A DNA stretch of 64,000 nucleotides from Cryptomeria japonica (taxonomy: Eukaryota > Streptophyta > Pinopsida > Cupressales > Cupressaceae): positions 138,491,361 to 138,555,360 of the forward strand of contig NC_081406.1 of assembly GCF_030272615.1 (NCBI RefSeq), read 5' to 3'. Positions within the stretch are counted from its first letter, which is position 1, and each line of letters starts with the position of its first letter. Below the pieces are notes generated by a model. The model was not told where the DNA came from and searched no databases. It saw only the letters and a program-made list of their open reading frames with translations. The position numbers and the translations under genes were made by a program. Below, in pieces: positions 9,689 through 21,079 of this stretch.

Positions 9689-10899
9689 TGTAATGTGGAA
9701 AAATGGTGATTGATGAGATCAAGAGGAAAACTACCCTTTCCCTCCAAGGAGAGATGAGAGTTTCACTATTGATTACCCTTCAAACACTTTTCACCAAATT
9801 AAATTTTGAAGAGGAGAGGAGAATTCACTAGATTCAACCTTCAAAGATGAAGATTGAATTCTGAATGAAATGGGAATGATAAGTTGATCCCCTCTTCTTT
9901 ATTTGAAATGGAAAGGAATTGATTGAATTATGTAGTGCAAACGTGACAAAGAACTAATTATAACTTGAGATCGGAATATGGGATGAAGTTGTGGACCTAG
10001 ATCTGGCAGTAATATGTCAAGATGAATCGCCCTGCGAATTTGAGGAAAAGTTGCCTAGACCGTGGCGGGAATGTACACAATCCTCCGAAAAATCCACAAA
10101 ACTAAAAGGGTTTTTCTGCCTCTGCAAATGGAACCCGAATCCAAAAGTACAGCTGCATGCCTACAACCTACACACAAAAAAGAGAGGGAAATGGGTTGGG
10201 ATTGGGGGTTTTCCTTAAGGTCAAACCCCAGTTTTGGAATTAACCAAGTAATGAAAGAAAGTACTTGCAAGTAGCTGTAAATGACAGACTGAATTGTAAA
10301 TCACCTCAAGGGAGGTTGTGGTAGCAATATTGATAGAAATGCTTGTGTGGAATTGAATGTTGGAATCAATCTCCTCTTCAATGGTTGAATCCTTGACTTG
10401 AATGCAACACCTAGCCTTGAAGGGAGACTTGAGAATGCTCAATGATGGAAAAGAATGCTTGAATGCTTGAATGCTTGATCGCTTGTGCCACTTGAATTTA
10501 TCCAACTTCAACCTATGCCACTTCCACTTATGCAAATGAGAGGACGAATGTGCCTTAAATACATGTTAGTGGATTTGATTTTCATCACGGGCCAACATCA
10601 GGGGAGTTTCCCTCCTGATGCACAACCAACAATGTAACCCTAGGAAGGGTCCTGCCCCAAAATAGGACAGGGATAGGGGCGCCACACCCCTGTCCAAGGA
10701 GGGACAATGGCACCACGCCCCTGTCCTACCCCTTTCTCTAGGGCAGAGTGCGGGCGGGGTGATGCAAAGGCCAAGAAATAAGCTATTTTGAGGGCTGAGA
10801 AATCTTCGGTCTCTGATTAGGCTAGAGGATTTGATCTCGCGTGCGTGAGGACCCTAATGCAATCGAAAATTGCTAGGGTCACAATTTTATGACACTAAA
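9689..10899 (-). mobile_element. Solo LTR sB, TSD CTAAC, same family as sA
   Basis: Flanked by perfect CTAAC duplications (9684-9688 and 10900-10904). Read on the minus strand it begins TTTAGTGTCATAAAATTG, matching the TGTAGCGTCCTAAAATTG start of sA with a mutated first dinucleotide region, and ends CCACATTACA. It carries the same GGGGTTTGACC block, 9-base tandem repeat and GC-rich palindromes as sA. It sits inside the pyrimidine-rich tract and has no internal region. Confidence 0.85.
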
Positions 10900-10904
10900 C
10901 TAAC

Positions 10905-11691
10905 TCATACAGACACACACTCCTTGTTTCTCCCTCCCTGTCTCTATATATCCATCACTTTATCTTTCACTCTATCTCTCTCTCTCTAAACCTTTCTCTA
11001 TTACTTGTCTCTGTTACCTTCTTTCTCTCATTATTGACCCCTCTATCTCTATCTTCATATATATTTCTCCCCCTCTCTATCAATATATCATTATCTCCAC
11101 CTCTCTCTCTTATTCAATCCATTTCTCTTCCACATTATCTTTATCTCTTTATTTCTCTCTCTTTGTTTCTCCCTATCTCTCCCTCCCTCATTCCCTCTCT
11201 ATCCCCTTATCTATCTCTTTATTGCTACCTCTCTCTACCTTTCTCTTCTTGTATATCTCTATCTCTTTCTCCTCCTCAAATGTATGTCTATGTCTTCCTC
11301 TATCTCCATATATTTCTCTCACTATCTCTCCATATCTATTTGTCTATCTCTTTATCTCTCTCCCTCTTCCCTCCCTCTATATATCCTTATATCTCTATCT
11401 CACTATCATTATATCTCACCATCTATATATCTTTCTATCTCTCCCTCTTCCTCCATAGAGGTCTCTCTATATCTTCTATATCTATCTCTCTACCCCCTAT
11501 CTTTATATCTTTATCTCTCCCTCTGCATATATCTATCTCTCTATCTATTTTTTTTCCTCTTCCTCTTCAACTCTATATTTCTCTCTACCTCTATCTTCCT
11601 CTTTGACCCTTTATATTTATATATGTTTCCCTCTATCTATCCATCTCTCTCCCTCTCCCTCCCTCTACCTCCTTTTAGACCTCTATATTCA

Positions 11692-11755
<64 letters not shown>

Positions 11756-11935
11756 TTTTTCTCCATATTTCTCTCCTCTTTCTCCATCTTCATCTCCATC
11801 TCCATCTCCATCTCCTTCAATATCTAAATCTTCGTCTTTATCTTTATCTATTTAGCCTTATCTCTCTTTCTCTTTCCCCCTCTATTTGTCCATCTTTTTG
11901 TGCCTATCCTTACCTCTATCTCCCTCTCACTTGAT
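10905..11935. repeat. Pyrimidine-rich low-complexity DNA, right part
   Basis: About 1 kb of degenerate CT/TCTA repeats with very few G on the plus strand. It includes a pure (CT)n run at about 11695-11753 and a CATCTC tandem run near 11785-11816. With 9216-9683 it forms about 1.5 kb of continuous simple sequence once sB is removed. Confidence 0.9.
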
Positions 11936-14900
11936 TAAAAATATAACATGATCTTGTTGGTAATGGAAGTTGATTATCTTCCTAATTCAAAGGTTTTGTT
12001 TTATTTATGGTTGGATGATTGTAAGTAGCTACAAAGTGGATTTGAAGCTCTAGCATCACTTCCCCATTGAGACATTTGTTGCACAAACACCATAATTTTC
12101 TAAATGACCTACCAATTGGTCTCATGTACTACAATAATTTATGCAGAAAATTGTTTAAATTTTCTCCTAATTGACCTTCCGCGCCTCTTCAACATACCCA
12201 TTGCACACCAAGGCGAAATTACTAGTAGGTAATATGTTGGTTTATAGTAATATTCCATCATGTTGTTTCATGTTTCTTTGATTGTTTGTGAAAACTCCAC
12301 CACCTCTCATTTTGATGTTTTTTTAATTTTTTCTTCTCACCTAACGTGTTTTCCCCTTTCCTATTTGTTTATCCTAGTGTGAACATTATCTACTACAATG
12401 AGAAAATATGTCATTTTTTTCTTTTTGGTGTCCTTCCTTTCCATGGTGCTTTTATTTGGGCATTTTTTTATTGTTGTTTGATGTGTGTAAGTGCCTAGCA
12501 ACCCTTAAAAGGGTTTTTCCCATCTTTTTGTTGAAGAGCCTATAAATGGGGGACTTTTCATTTTCTTGGGATTGATTATTTCTATGCACTCTAGACTTTT
12601 GAATCTTCATAGTAAAATTCATGAACACAAAGCCAGCTATTAGAAAGCATCTCAAGCATTAGAGGAAGGAATTTATCACACTACATAGGTCTAAGTTGGT
12701 CATAAACAATGTCACACGACATATATATAGCCTCTATGCTTCTTTAAGTCACATTTTCCCCAAAAGCATATTCCTAAAGAAGAAACTATCACTTTATTTC
12801 CCTTGTCTTTGTCTTCAATTGTATGTTAGCGTATATTGTAAAAGAGGAATTCATAAGGAGAGAAGACATAAAGAAAATAAAGTCACACTTTTAAGAATAA
12901 TTTCATCAATTACAAATCTTGCATATGCTTGGGATGTTCAAATATCTAGATGTGGAAGGTGCATGCTTTCTTTATAGTTTTAGCAAATCAATTAATTTTC
13001 TTTTATTTTTTGTTTTAAAATGAGGGTAAATGCTTTTTACCAAAGATATGAAATAGTGAGGTCACATATGGAGGTGTAGTCACCCTAAATCTAACTACTC
13101 GAATTTATTAAATAAGCATTTTAATTAATTCAAGATTATTATAACCTTTATTCTTCTCGCAATAATAATTAATTTAATATAATTTAACTAGTAATTAATC
13201 TTTCCATAATTAATTACATTTCTAAATTTTCTTCTAAAGTTGATTAATTTTAATTAATCAAACTCAACCTTAGCCAAAATTCCTAAATTCTTCTAACCTC
13301 AATTAGTTAACTAATTCCTTGATTCCTAACTTCATTAACATTTCTTCTAATTTTTAATTTATCCCAACCTCTCAAATCTTCATGTGACAAGCCTTCACAA
13401 ATGCTTGCATGCACATGTCACTTTCCCACTTCCAAGTCACCATTTGACAAAATATTTTATTTGGTGCTCTCCCCTATGTGAGAGTGTTCTTTCCAAAAAT
13501 TTCTCCCCTTTTCTCCATTTGTCACCTTTCCTCTCTTATACCTCTTCCACTTCGCTGCTTTTGTTTACACTTGTCATCTTCTAGTTCTTCCCAAGATGTT
13601 CTCACACATGTGTGAGCACACCTTGCCCTCTTCCCCATGACAAGTGTTCTTCCCAATGCCTCTACCTTGTGACACTTGTCACAAGGCTAAGCCTTTAATT
13701 CATGTCACCTTCTCTCATGCAATCTCGACCCTTCATGCCACTTTGCACTCTAGCCCTCTATTCTTCTACCAAAATTTGATAAATTGGAGCCTTCTTCCTT
13801 CACAAATCATTACTTTCAATCATACTATCATTATGACCAAATTTTCATCCTAAAATACTAGGAGAACAATTCACATTACAAAATAAAAAAGAGAAAATCA
13901 AGTGGATTAGAGTGCCTTCATTTTCGCTCATCATGGGTAAATGAATGTATATGCTTGTGCATTTGTGTTTTGATTTCACGTTTTATGCACTAGTTGTAGG
14001 TGTATTTTTATTAGCTTTATTTTGGTATGCCTGATGTGACCTACATCCATTTGAAACTAACTTGCATTTTAAGTTTTTGTGAATATTGCATGTTCCAGGT
14101 AGTGGATCAATGCCTCTACTGTAATTCAGTGCATGCACTTTTTAGCGCCTATACTCCTACTTTGGCATCTTCGCTCGCTTCATACTAACTTGTGTTATTT
14201 GCAGAGTTTTTAGTTTATTCTCCTAAATTTTCATTAGATAATTAGATTGACCCTCTAGTTTGTAGGTTTATTTTAATTTGTGATTGTTCTAACAATTTTT
14301 GTTTGTAGGTATGACTGTTTTATTTGTAGCTACTGTGTTTCAGCGCATACGACTACATTTTGGTGCCTATGTCTATGGTTCAACATGTACACCCTTAGTA
14401 AAGTTTATTTTTATGTTTTATCATTTCTATTTACATTTCAAAATATTTAAAAAGAAAAAATTATAAAAACTCAAAAGATATATAATATATATATAATCTT
14501 GTAAGTTTGTTGCTTTTTTTTATTTCTACCATTTTTTAGTTTCCTATTTTTTGTTAATTTCTAATTTGGCGCACCCACCTATGGATTGGTGCATGCGCTA
14601 TTTGGCACCTGCATTTATGCTAACTTTCTTATTATGGTTTCAAATACTAACAACTTGTGCAACTTGTCTACATCGGTCAAAGTTATATTTCGTAACTATT
14701 GACCTATGGTTTTGCAAGTTTTCTTGTCAAAGGTTTTTATTTTCCACTAATTTTAGTTGCACGGAAGTGAGAGTAATGGTTAATTAACTTTGGTTTTTTG
14801 TGTTTGAAAAGGAGTAGACATATGTTGTCCCCTTGTGTAAACTTGGGTGATCAAAAGTCGTAGTTACTTTCACTTGTTGTTTAGATTAGATCATAGGGTG

Positions 14901-16887
14901 TTGTGTACGTATCCTCTCCCCTCACCTTTGTGAATATTTGGTGTAAGGAAAATACCAACACTCTCTTTTTTTATTTTGAACTATGAGTCTGCTTAGGGAT
15001 TTCATCACCCCAAGGAATAACCTCAACCATGCAAATCAGTAAGGTATATAAAGAGGTGAGAACTAAATTTGTAGCCCAATCTATGTCACATGATGTTTAG
15101 AAAAATCTTGAAGCTTGGGTGATAACAAGATAGGGATGAAAGGTTGGTTCGAGTGGATTACTAACTTTCTCATCCCATGCTTGTGATGGAATAATTTTCA
15201 TGGTTTGTACCTCATGTACTTTGCGTATATAGAGGACTCCCTAGAGAACTTGTATAAACCTAGAGTCTTCATCTATTATTCTTGTGGTACACCATTGTTG
15301 GGGAGGGAAAGTGCTCACATTATGTCTCCATGTGATCAAGATAGAATTTACTTTGGGCAACCTTGGCCTCCAAGGTAAGAGGTGTATGGTGCTCCATAAC
15401 CATCATTCTCTAGTTATCCTTCACATGGTAATATGGTAATAAGAAGATAAACGTTGTCATCCTTTTAGAGTGGGAGTGGATATCAACCTTGAGAGTCCAT
15501 GATAATACACATACCCACTCAAGCTTAGAAAATGTGCAAAGTTTTTGGTGTGTCTTCATGTGTAAAACCATTATAAGTTATCCCAGCCTTACCTTTTAAA
15601 TAGTGAAGAGTCAACCATTGTGTCTATTTTTTGTTATCTATTGCCAAGAGAAAACCAAATTTTACTCCAAACCAGTCCAAAATAGTAAAGTATGTACTTA
15701 GCATCTACACTTGTATTTTAGCACATATGCCTCTAGGACCCCATCTACACTTTTCTATATAGGCGACTGGGATTTGGTGCCTACACATCTAATTTTTTTA
15801 TGCCTATGCTCTGACAAACCTAACAACTATTATCCTTCCATATTTCCAAAAAGTTATAGTTCTTGATACCAAATACAACCATTTTTTACCTTGGAAAGCC
15901 TTGTCAGATCTATCACCACCCAAAAAGCTTAGGACAAAGCTTCATTCTAAGCCAAATTCTCAAATTCACCCAAAATCATTTTCTAGCCTTAACTGCCATA
16001 ATCTATTCATACCCTTAGAAAATCCTTAGGATACCCTTATCTGAAAAATTCTCCTTAGAACATCCTTAGGAACCCATACCCTCATTTCCACCAAAATCCC
16101 CTTTTCTCCAACCTTCATTTTGGACCCAGGAACACCAATCAAATCAAAATCAATCCCTTCGTCAATCAATCCTCCCAAAATCTCAAATCTATCAAGGTCA
16201 AGATTTAGAAAAAGTTTGGTTAGATCCTTATCTATTGTAATGTTTAGATAATATATTGTTTGAGAACTTACCTATCTTAAGTACTATATTTAGTTAGCCC
16301 TAATCGTTTGGATTAATCAACTTAGAAATTTAGTTATCCTAAGTTAGTTACATTCAAATGTCCTCTGTCCTATTTTTCTTAGGAACTTTCCTATCCCAAG
16401 TAGAAGAAGATAAAATACCTAAATAATTGGCTCTATTAAGCATTTAGACATTACCAAACTTATTTTGACCTTAGCTTACCCAAATACAAAAAATAAAATC
16501 CAATCCCAAAATCAAACATCCATCCAAAATCCATATTCTTAGTCTAAGAGTTCAAGTTGTTCACAAACACCCAAACCTTTCAAACATCTATCCATCCTCA
16601 AACTAACCTTAGTTAACAATCAACTCCAATAATTAGTTGATCATTTAATCCATATTCACCTTCACCTTGACTTAGACATCTCCCAACCTTCTGAAACACC
16701 CTTGCATCAACCTTAGTCCAACCTAGCCTTACATCATAACCATATGCAACCAAGACAAACCTCACATACTTCAACCTTCCAAATTATTTTAACCAACCAT
16801 AAATTAAACATCCAAACACATTCTTCAACCATAGCACTCTAGGGTCATCATTGTATGGTATACACAAGGTATCAAAAGAAAAAACTC
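11936..16887. other. No gene recognised; possible decayed LTR and leader of G0
   Basis: No convincing coding frame. A TATA-like CCTATAAATGG lies at about 12538-12548 and another, GGTATATAAAGAGG, at about 15043-15056. A stretch starting TGTAGTCACCC near 13075 has the look of a gypsy LTR start, and 13380-13760 is rich in CACTTGTCAC-type sequence. Variants of a GCGCCTAT motif recur between about 14130 and 15810. Because G0's gag begins at 16888, its 5' LTR and leader should lie here, but I could not fix the ends or find a second copy. Confidence 0.35.
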
Positions 16888-17212
16888 ATGGAATCCAACA
16901 CAAATGAACTCCCTTTTGGGATGCCCAACATTCCAAATCCACCATAATCACTCCATGGAAATGAGACTTCTGTAGATCAACCCAAAGTCTCCCTTATAGT
17001 GGCCACATTCCTAAAAGATGGGTATAACCAAGAAATGATAGGAAAAAAAATAAAAATCAACCAATATGCAATCCTATTAGAACTCGTCCAAAATAGGGCT
17101 AGACTTCCACAAGGTTTTGACAGTCACAACTCACCAACACGTCTCAACCATCTAACATAGAAGGTACATCTACAACCCCCACCCATTAACCCATGACACA
17201 ACTTGTGATATA
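16888..17212 (+). pseudogene. G0 gag, N-terminal part (Ty3/gypsy)
   Basis: Opens at ATG 16888 and reads about 105 codons of Asn/Pro/Gln-rich sequence with in-frame TAA/TAG/TGA stops, most at apparent Gln codons. The frame stops where C1 is inserted. Removing C1 with one target copy continues the same frame into 59499 onward, so this is the start of the gag found at 59495-60850. It belongs to a Ty3/gypsy element in the same orientation. Confidence 0.7.
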
Positions 17213-17681
17213 TGTTAGAATTCGTGAAATGCGAATCCCACAAGCCCAATTATCTTCTGCAAGAATACCTGTCACACATAAAGAGATAATTGAACAACAA
17301 AGAGAATTGAAGATAATTAACAATAATTGAATGTATTGCTTTGAAATTGCTTAATTACAATGAAGGATATGACATCCTTATAAAGAAATCTAACTCTAAA
17401 GATAGAAACCCTAAATGGTGGAGTATACAAGATAGACTGAGAGTTGAAACACAATGCATGAATCAATCATGTATGCATAAAAAGCATAATAGACTAATTA
17501 ATGCATGAAACTATCCAAATCTAAATATAGCTTGCTTTTCCTAGTTTGCATTATGCATGGAGATAAATATTAATTAATTAACTAACTAATAAATTTCAAT
17601 AATTGATTACTAAGGCATCGATTATTTAGTGAATTAATATAATTAAGTGAATAATCAATATATGAATTATTTATTCCAACA
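17213..17681 (-). repeat. C1 3' LTR
   Basis: Pairs with 59010-59494. Its minus-strand start, TGTTGGAATAAATAATTC, is preceded by the polypurine tract. Confidence 0.9.
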
Positions 17682-17697
17682 CCTCCCCTGAATGCAC
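17682..17697 (-). promoter_or_regulatory. C1 polypurine tract
   Basis: Minus strand reads GTGCATTCAGGGGAGG directly before the LTR start. Confidence 0.75.
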
Positions 17698-18024
17698 AAT
17701 TGGGAGAGAGGCAAAGATATAGGATAAAGCATGCAATGATGAATGCATGATGGGTCCTGGGCTAAATCCTGGTGAGGTACCCATGAAAAAACATGCAAGT
17801 TTATCATAAACAAAGCAAAGGAGAAAACCCAACGGGAACAAAACTCCTTTCCAAAAGAGAAACAAAAAGAAAGTACAAAATCAATGTCTCAAGAGACTCT
17901 CTCAAGAACATATGTAGTACTAACCCCCCATGAGAGAGGATCGAAGCTCCAAAACCCCCCCAAAATTATAGATCCCTTGTGCTGATGATCAAACCAATGT
18001 GGCTCCAATGCGGAGGAAACAAAG
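17698..18024 (-). other. C1 3' untranslated region
   Basis: No coding motif. Sequence between the truncated coding region and the polypurine tract. Confidence 0.55.
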
Positions 18025-18687
18025 TCAATGGACAAAGAAAAGGAAAAACCTATATGTAAGGCAAAATTGGAAGGTCTGGATGCTGATCACAGGAGAACGC
18101 ATGATGATCCTGTAAAAGAATATCCAATGATGGTGAGATAATAGATGTGTTGAATCTATCATTTGGAAGGAATGAACATCCTTTGATATGTCCTCAATAA
18201 CCGTAGTAGTGGGATCAATGCATGGAGCTACAATGTCTGGCGGTGCTAAAGAGGAATCTTGCTGAACAGATGCAAACTCAACAAGAGGTAGAGGTGTAGA
18301 AGTCACAACACTGGTCTTAGGAACAACACATAAGTTCAAGTGACCTGAATTCAACTCAACATGCTCTTTTGAAAAAAGAGAGGAATTCTCAAACAATGGA
18401 GAAGATGGACCAAAATGAGAAAAGGAGTACAATCGGGAACAATGATCAACTATCCCTATAGCAACAATGTCTCCAGTCATGTTGTCTCTGATGTGCACTG
18501 AATCTCATGTGAACTCAATTGTCTTCTCTGTCCCACTATGAGCAATCTGATAAATAGAGAGAAGGTTAGAAGACAAAGATGGTACATAAAGTACATCATT
18601 GAAAGTACCATCATCAATGTCAATAGAACCATTACCACATATTGTCATAACAATGTTGTCGCCCATCAAGATGTGTGGTGTAGGAGA
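18025..18687 (-). pseudogene. C1 protease C-terminal half joined to a pol linker; pol core deleted
   Basis: Read on the minus strand, 18687 to about 18500 continues the copia protease begun at 20096-20313, with a glycine-rich strand (CGNGSIDID) and the DVLYVPSL...NLLSI segment found after the active site. A stop at about 18509 interrupts it. Downstream (18498-18025) is a Ser/Pro/Thr-rich stretch that resembles the spacer between integrase and RT in copia polyproteins. Integrase, RT and RNase H motifs are missing. The simplest reading is one large internal deletion from after protease to near the end of pol. Confidence 0.7.
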
Positions 18688-20095
18688 TGATGATATGATG
18701 AATCAATAATTATCCAAACAACTACTGAGAGGGGGGGTGAATCAATAGATTGAAAACATACTAAAATTTCACCAAACTCAAACCCAACTCATAAATCAAT
18801 CACTGAACTAACCGGTTTAAACACTGAACAATAAACTGCAACTGCATTGTCAAGTTTACCGGTTGTGTGGAATACCAAAATAACAGTGTAACATATCTGA
18901 AACTATCAAACCTTTTAACCAAAACATCAAACCATTTTGCTAACATAAGTAATAGCACATTTTAGATCACTTTCGGTCATCTTAACACATCCAAGTGGCT
19001 TTACCAGTTAAACAGATTAACCATATCAAAACATAACCACAAAAACCATTAACCACTTGACACAATGATTTTTGACGTGGAAACCCAAATGGGAAAAACC
19101 ATGGTGGGGATGAATACCCACAAGTATTCTTAACTCTTCTAAAGTTCGTCCTGTTAGGAGCCAAGCCTTGTTAGAAGATTTACAAAAATGACTTGTTAGG
19201 AACAGATCCGATTAAGGACCACCAGGTTAAGGGATTGACTACAATACCCTGTTAAAGGCAATACCCTGTTAGGATTAACCTCGATAGAGGATTTCAAATC
19301 CAAGCTAATGGATCACCTGGTTAGATGATTTAGAAAACACCAAGCCTGTTAAATCTTACCCGGTTAAGGGATTTAACTATTGTAATTATTAAAGAACAAT
19401 AAGGTTTATGCTAATTTGGTAATAGCACTACTCTTCTTGATCAGATCCTATTCATGCTCCTATTTTCCTTCAAACATTCTGCAAATACCTTCTGGTTCGG
19501 CAATCAATCACACTGACACTTAACTAAAATTGCCAACACTAATACAAAACAACTCATCGACTTTATAAGAAAAACAATAGGTTGATAACACATCACAAAA
19601 CCTAAGATCTCCAAACAAATCGATTCAAAAATGACTGTTGGATTACATAGCAATCATCTACACATTGATCAAGATAACCTTCGACCGCTCCTTGATCATC
19701 GCTCATCAAATCTTGTAACTCATCACACGATTTCCACTTCATGCAATGTACTCGCTCATTCCCAAGATAAAACAGTTACCTCTATGCACCAAAACCACTT
19801 TCAAACTCATCACGTGCATCATGCATACATGACATAATCATCTTCGATCACCATTCAATCATAGATCAACATAACTGATTCACCAAGCTCCATTGATTAG
19901 GGTTTGGCATATCAACAGGTAAGGGTTATTGGTTGATCTCACTGCTACAATAGTAATACCAGTTTCCTTCACTGCTCAACTACCGGTTGCATTACTCCAT
20001 CACTACCGATAGCAGTACAACTCCATTATCAGTTACAATTGACATCAATGACAACACTTATACTTCATTAATGCAATCTTCATGAAATGCCAATA
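18688..20095 (-). mobile_element. Solo LTR sC in the C1 protease, TSD GGAGA
   Basis: Flanked by GGAGA at 18683-18687 and 20096-20100, inside a chance longer repeat TAGGAGATGA. Minus strand begins TATTGGCATTTC, probably a mutated TGTTGGCATTTC, and ends CATATCATCA. It contains the C7 tract (TTCACCCCCCCTCTC at its 3' side), a GTGGG...CCCAC hairpin and the GGTTTTTCCC block also found in the C3 and N1 LTRs. A run of degenerate GGTTAAGGGATTT repeats lies at about 19195-19380. Removing it rejoins the C1 protease. Confidence 0.85.
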
Positions 20096-21079
20096 GGAGA
20101 TGACTGAAAAGATGAGAAAATATCTTGAGAAGATGCCATATGGTGTGAAGCACCTGAATCCAGTAGCCATCGAGAAGAGGGTGAACAAGTAGTTTCATAT
20201 AATGGATGACCCTCTCCATTGGAATGTCCATTTGTCTGGAATGAAGGAGAATAAGAAGACCTGTTAGAAGAAGAAGAAGAAGGAATATTGCTCTTTGCAA
20301 GAAGAGCAGTCAAATCTTAAATTTGTTTCTCATATCCATCAAACTTCTTCTGATGACAATATGTCTTATTATGCCCTTTCATTTTACAATAAGCACAAAT
20401 AGGTCTTTCTCTCTTCGATGATTCTCCCTTAGGAGAAGGTGAACCAGAGGTGTTATGTGAAGTGGAATCCTTTCCTTGCTTTGTGGTCTTTGCATTTTGT
20501 TTTTTACCTTTGCTAGATGAAGCCTTCATGTTCGTCTAAGTTGGTGTAGTAAGGAGAGCTGAAGCTTTGAAGGCTTCAATTTATCCATCTGAATCAACTT
20601 GGATTGTTCTTGCATGAGTTGAATGGAAAACTCATCAAGAGAAGGCATGGTGTAGTTGGAGCCCATAGCATCCTTTGTAGCATAGAAGGCAGAAACATAG
20701 ACCGAATAATATGGACTAGGCTTTGCAAGAATAGAGATGATTAATTGGTCATCTTTCTTCTCCATACCTAACTGATTTAACTAAATCCTCAAGGACTTAA
20801 GCTTTGTGAAGAGGTCCTGGATCATGTCAAAATCAGAAGGATTAAGAAATATCAATTCATTCTCCAACTGATAACTCCTAAGTGTGTCCTGCTTACCAAA
20901 TAGAAGCTCGAGTTGTGCCCAAACTTCTTGCGGTGTGTTGCAAGACTCAACATGAAACAAGACATTAGGAGAGATACTCATGCAAAGAGTGCCAAAGGCC
21001 TCATCACATCTATTGAACAATTCCCTCTTTTTTGCAGCACCTATAAGTTCGAGTTTTGTCCCCTTGGTGACTCGATATA
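20096..21079 (-). pseudogene. C1 gag C-terminal part, zinc knuckle and protease start
   Basis: Minus-strand copia gag. 21079-20781 is helical Gag containing the HVESCNTPQEVWAQLE and QLENELIFL segments typical of the copia Gag domain. A TAG follows, then more Gag to about 20526, a Lys/Ser-rich stretch, one zinc knuckle CAYCKMKGHNKTYC (about 20350-20400), a poly-Ser run, and the protease active site WLLDSGASHHMASS (near 20130-20165). Several frame changes and TAG stops split it. The N-terminus of this Gag lies on the far side of G2 at 57777-57869 and joins in frame. Confidence 0.8.

Noticed and set aside
9183-9709. Open frames of up to ~130 codons in the CT/AT repeat
   Set aside because: They encode only Ser/Leu/Tyr/Ile low-complexity peptide produced by the simple repeat, and no stop arises because the strand lacks G.
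11034-11934. Open frames of up to 216 codons
   Set aside because: Same cause: pyrimidine-rich simple sequence, several overlapping frames open at once.
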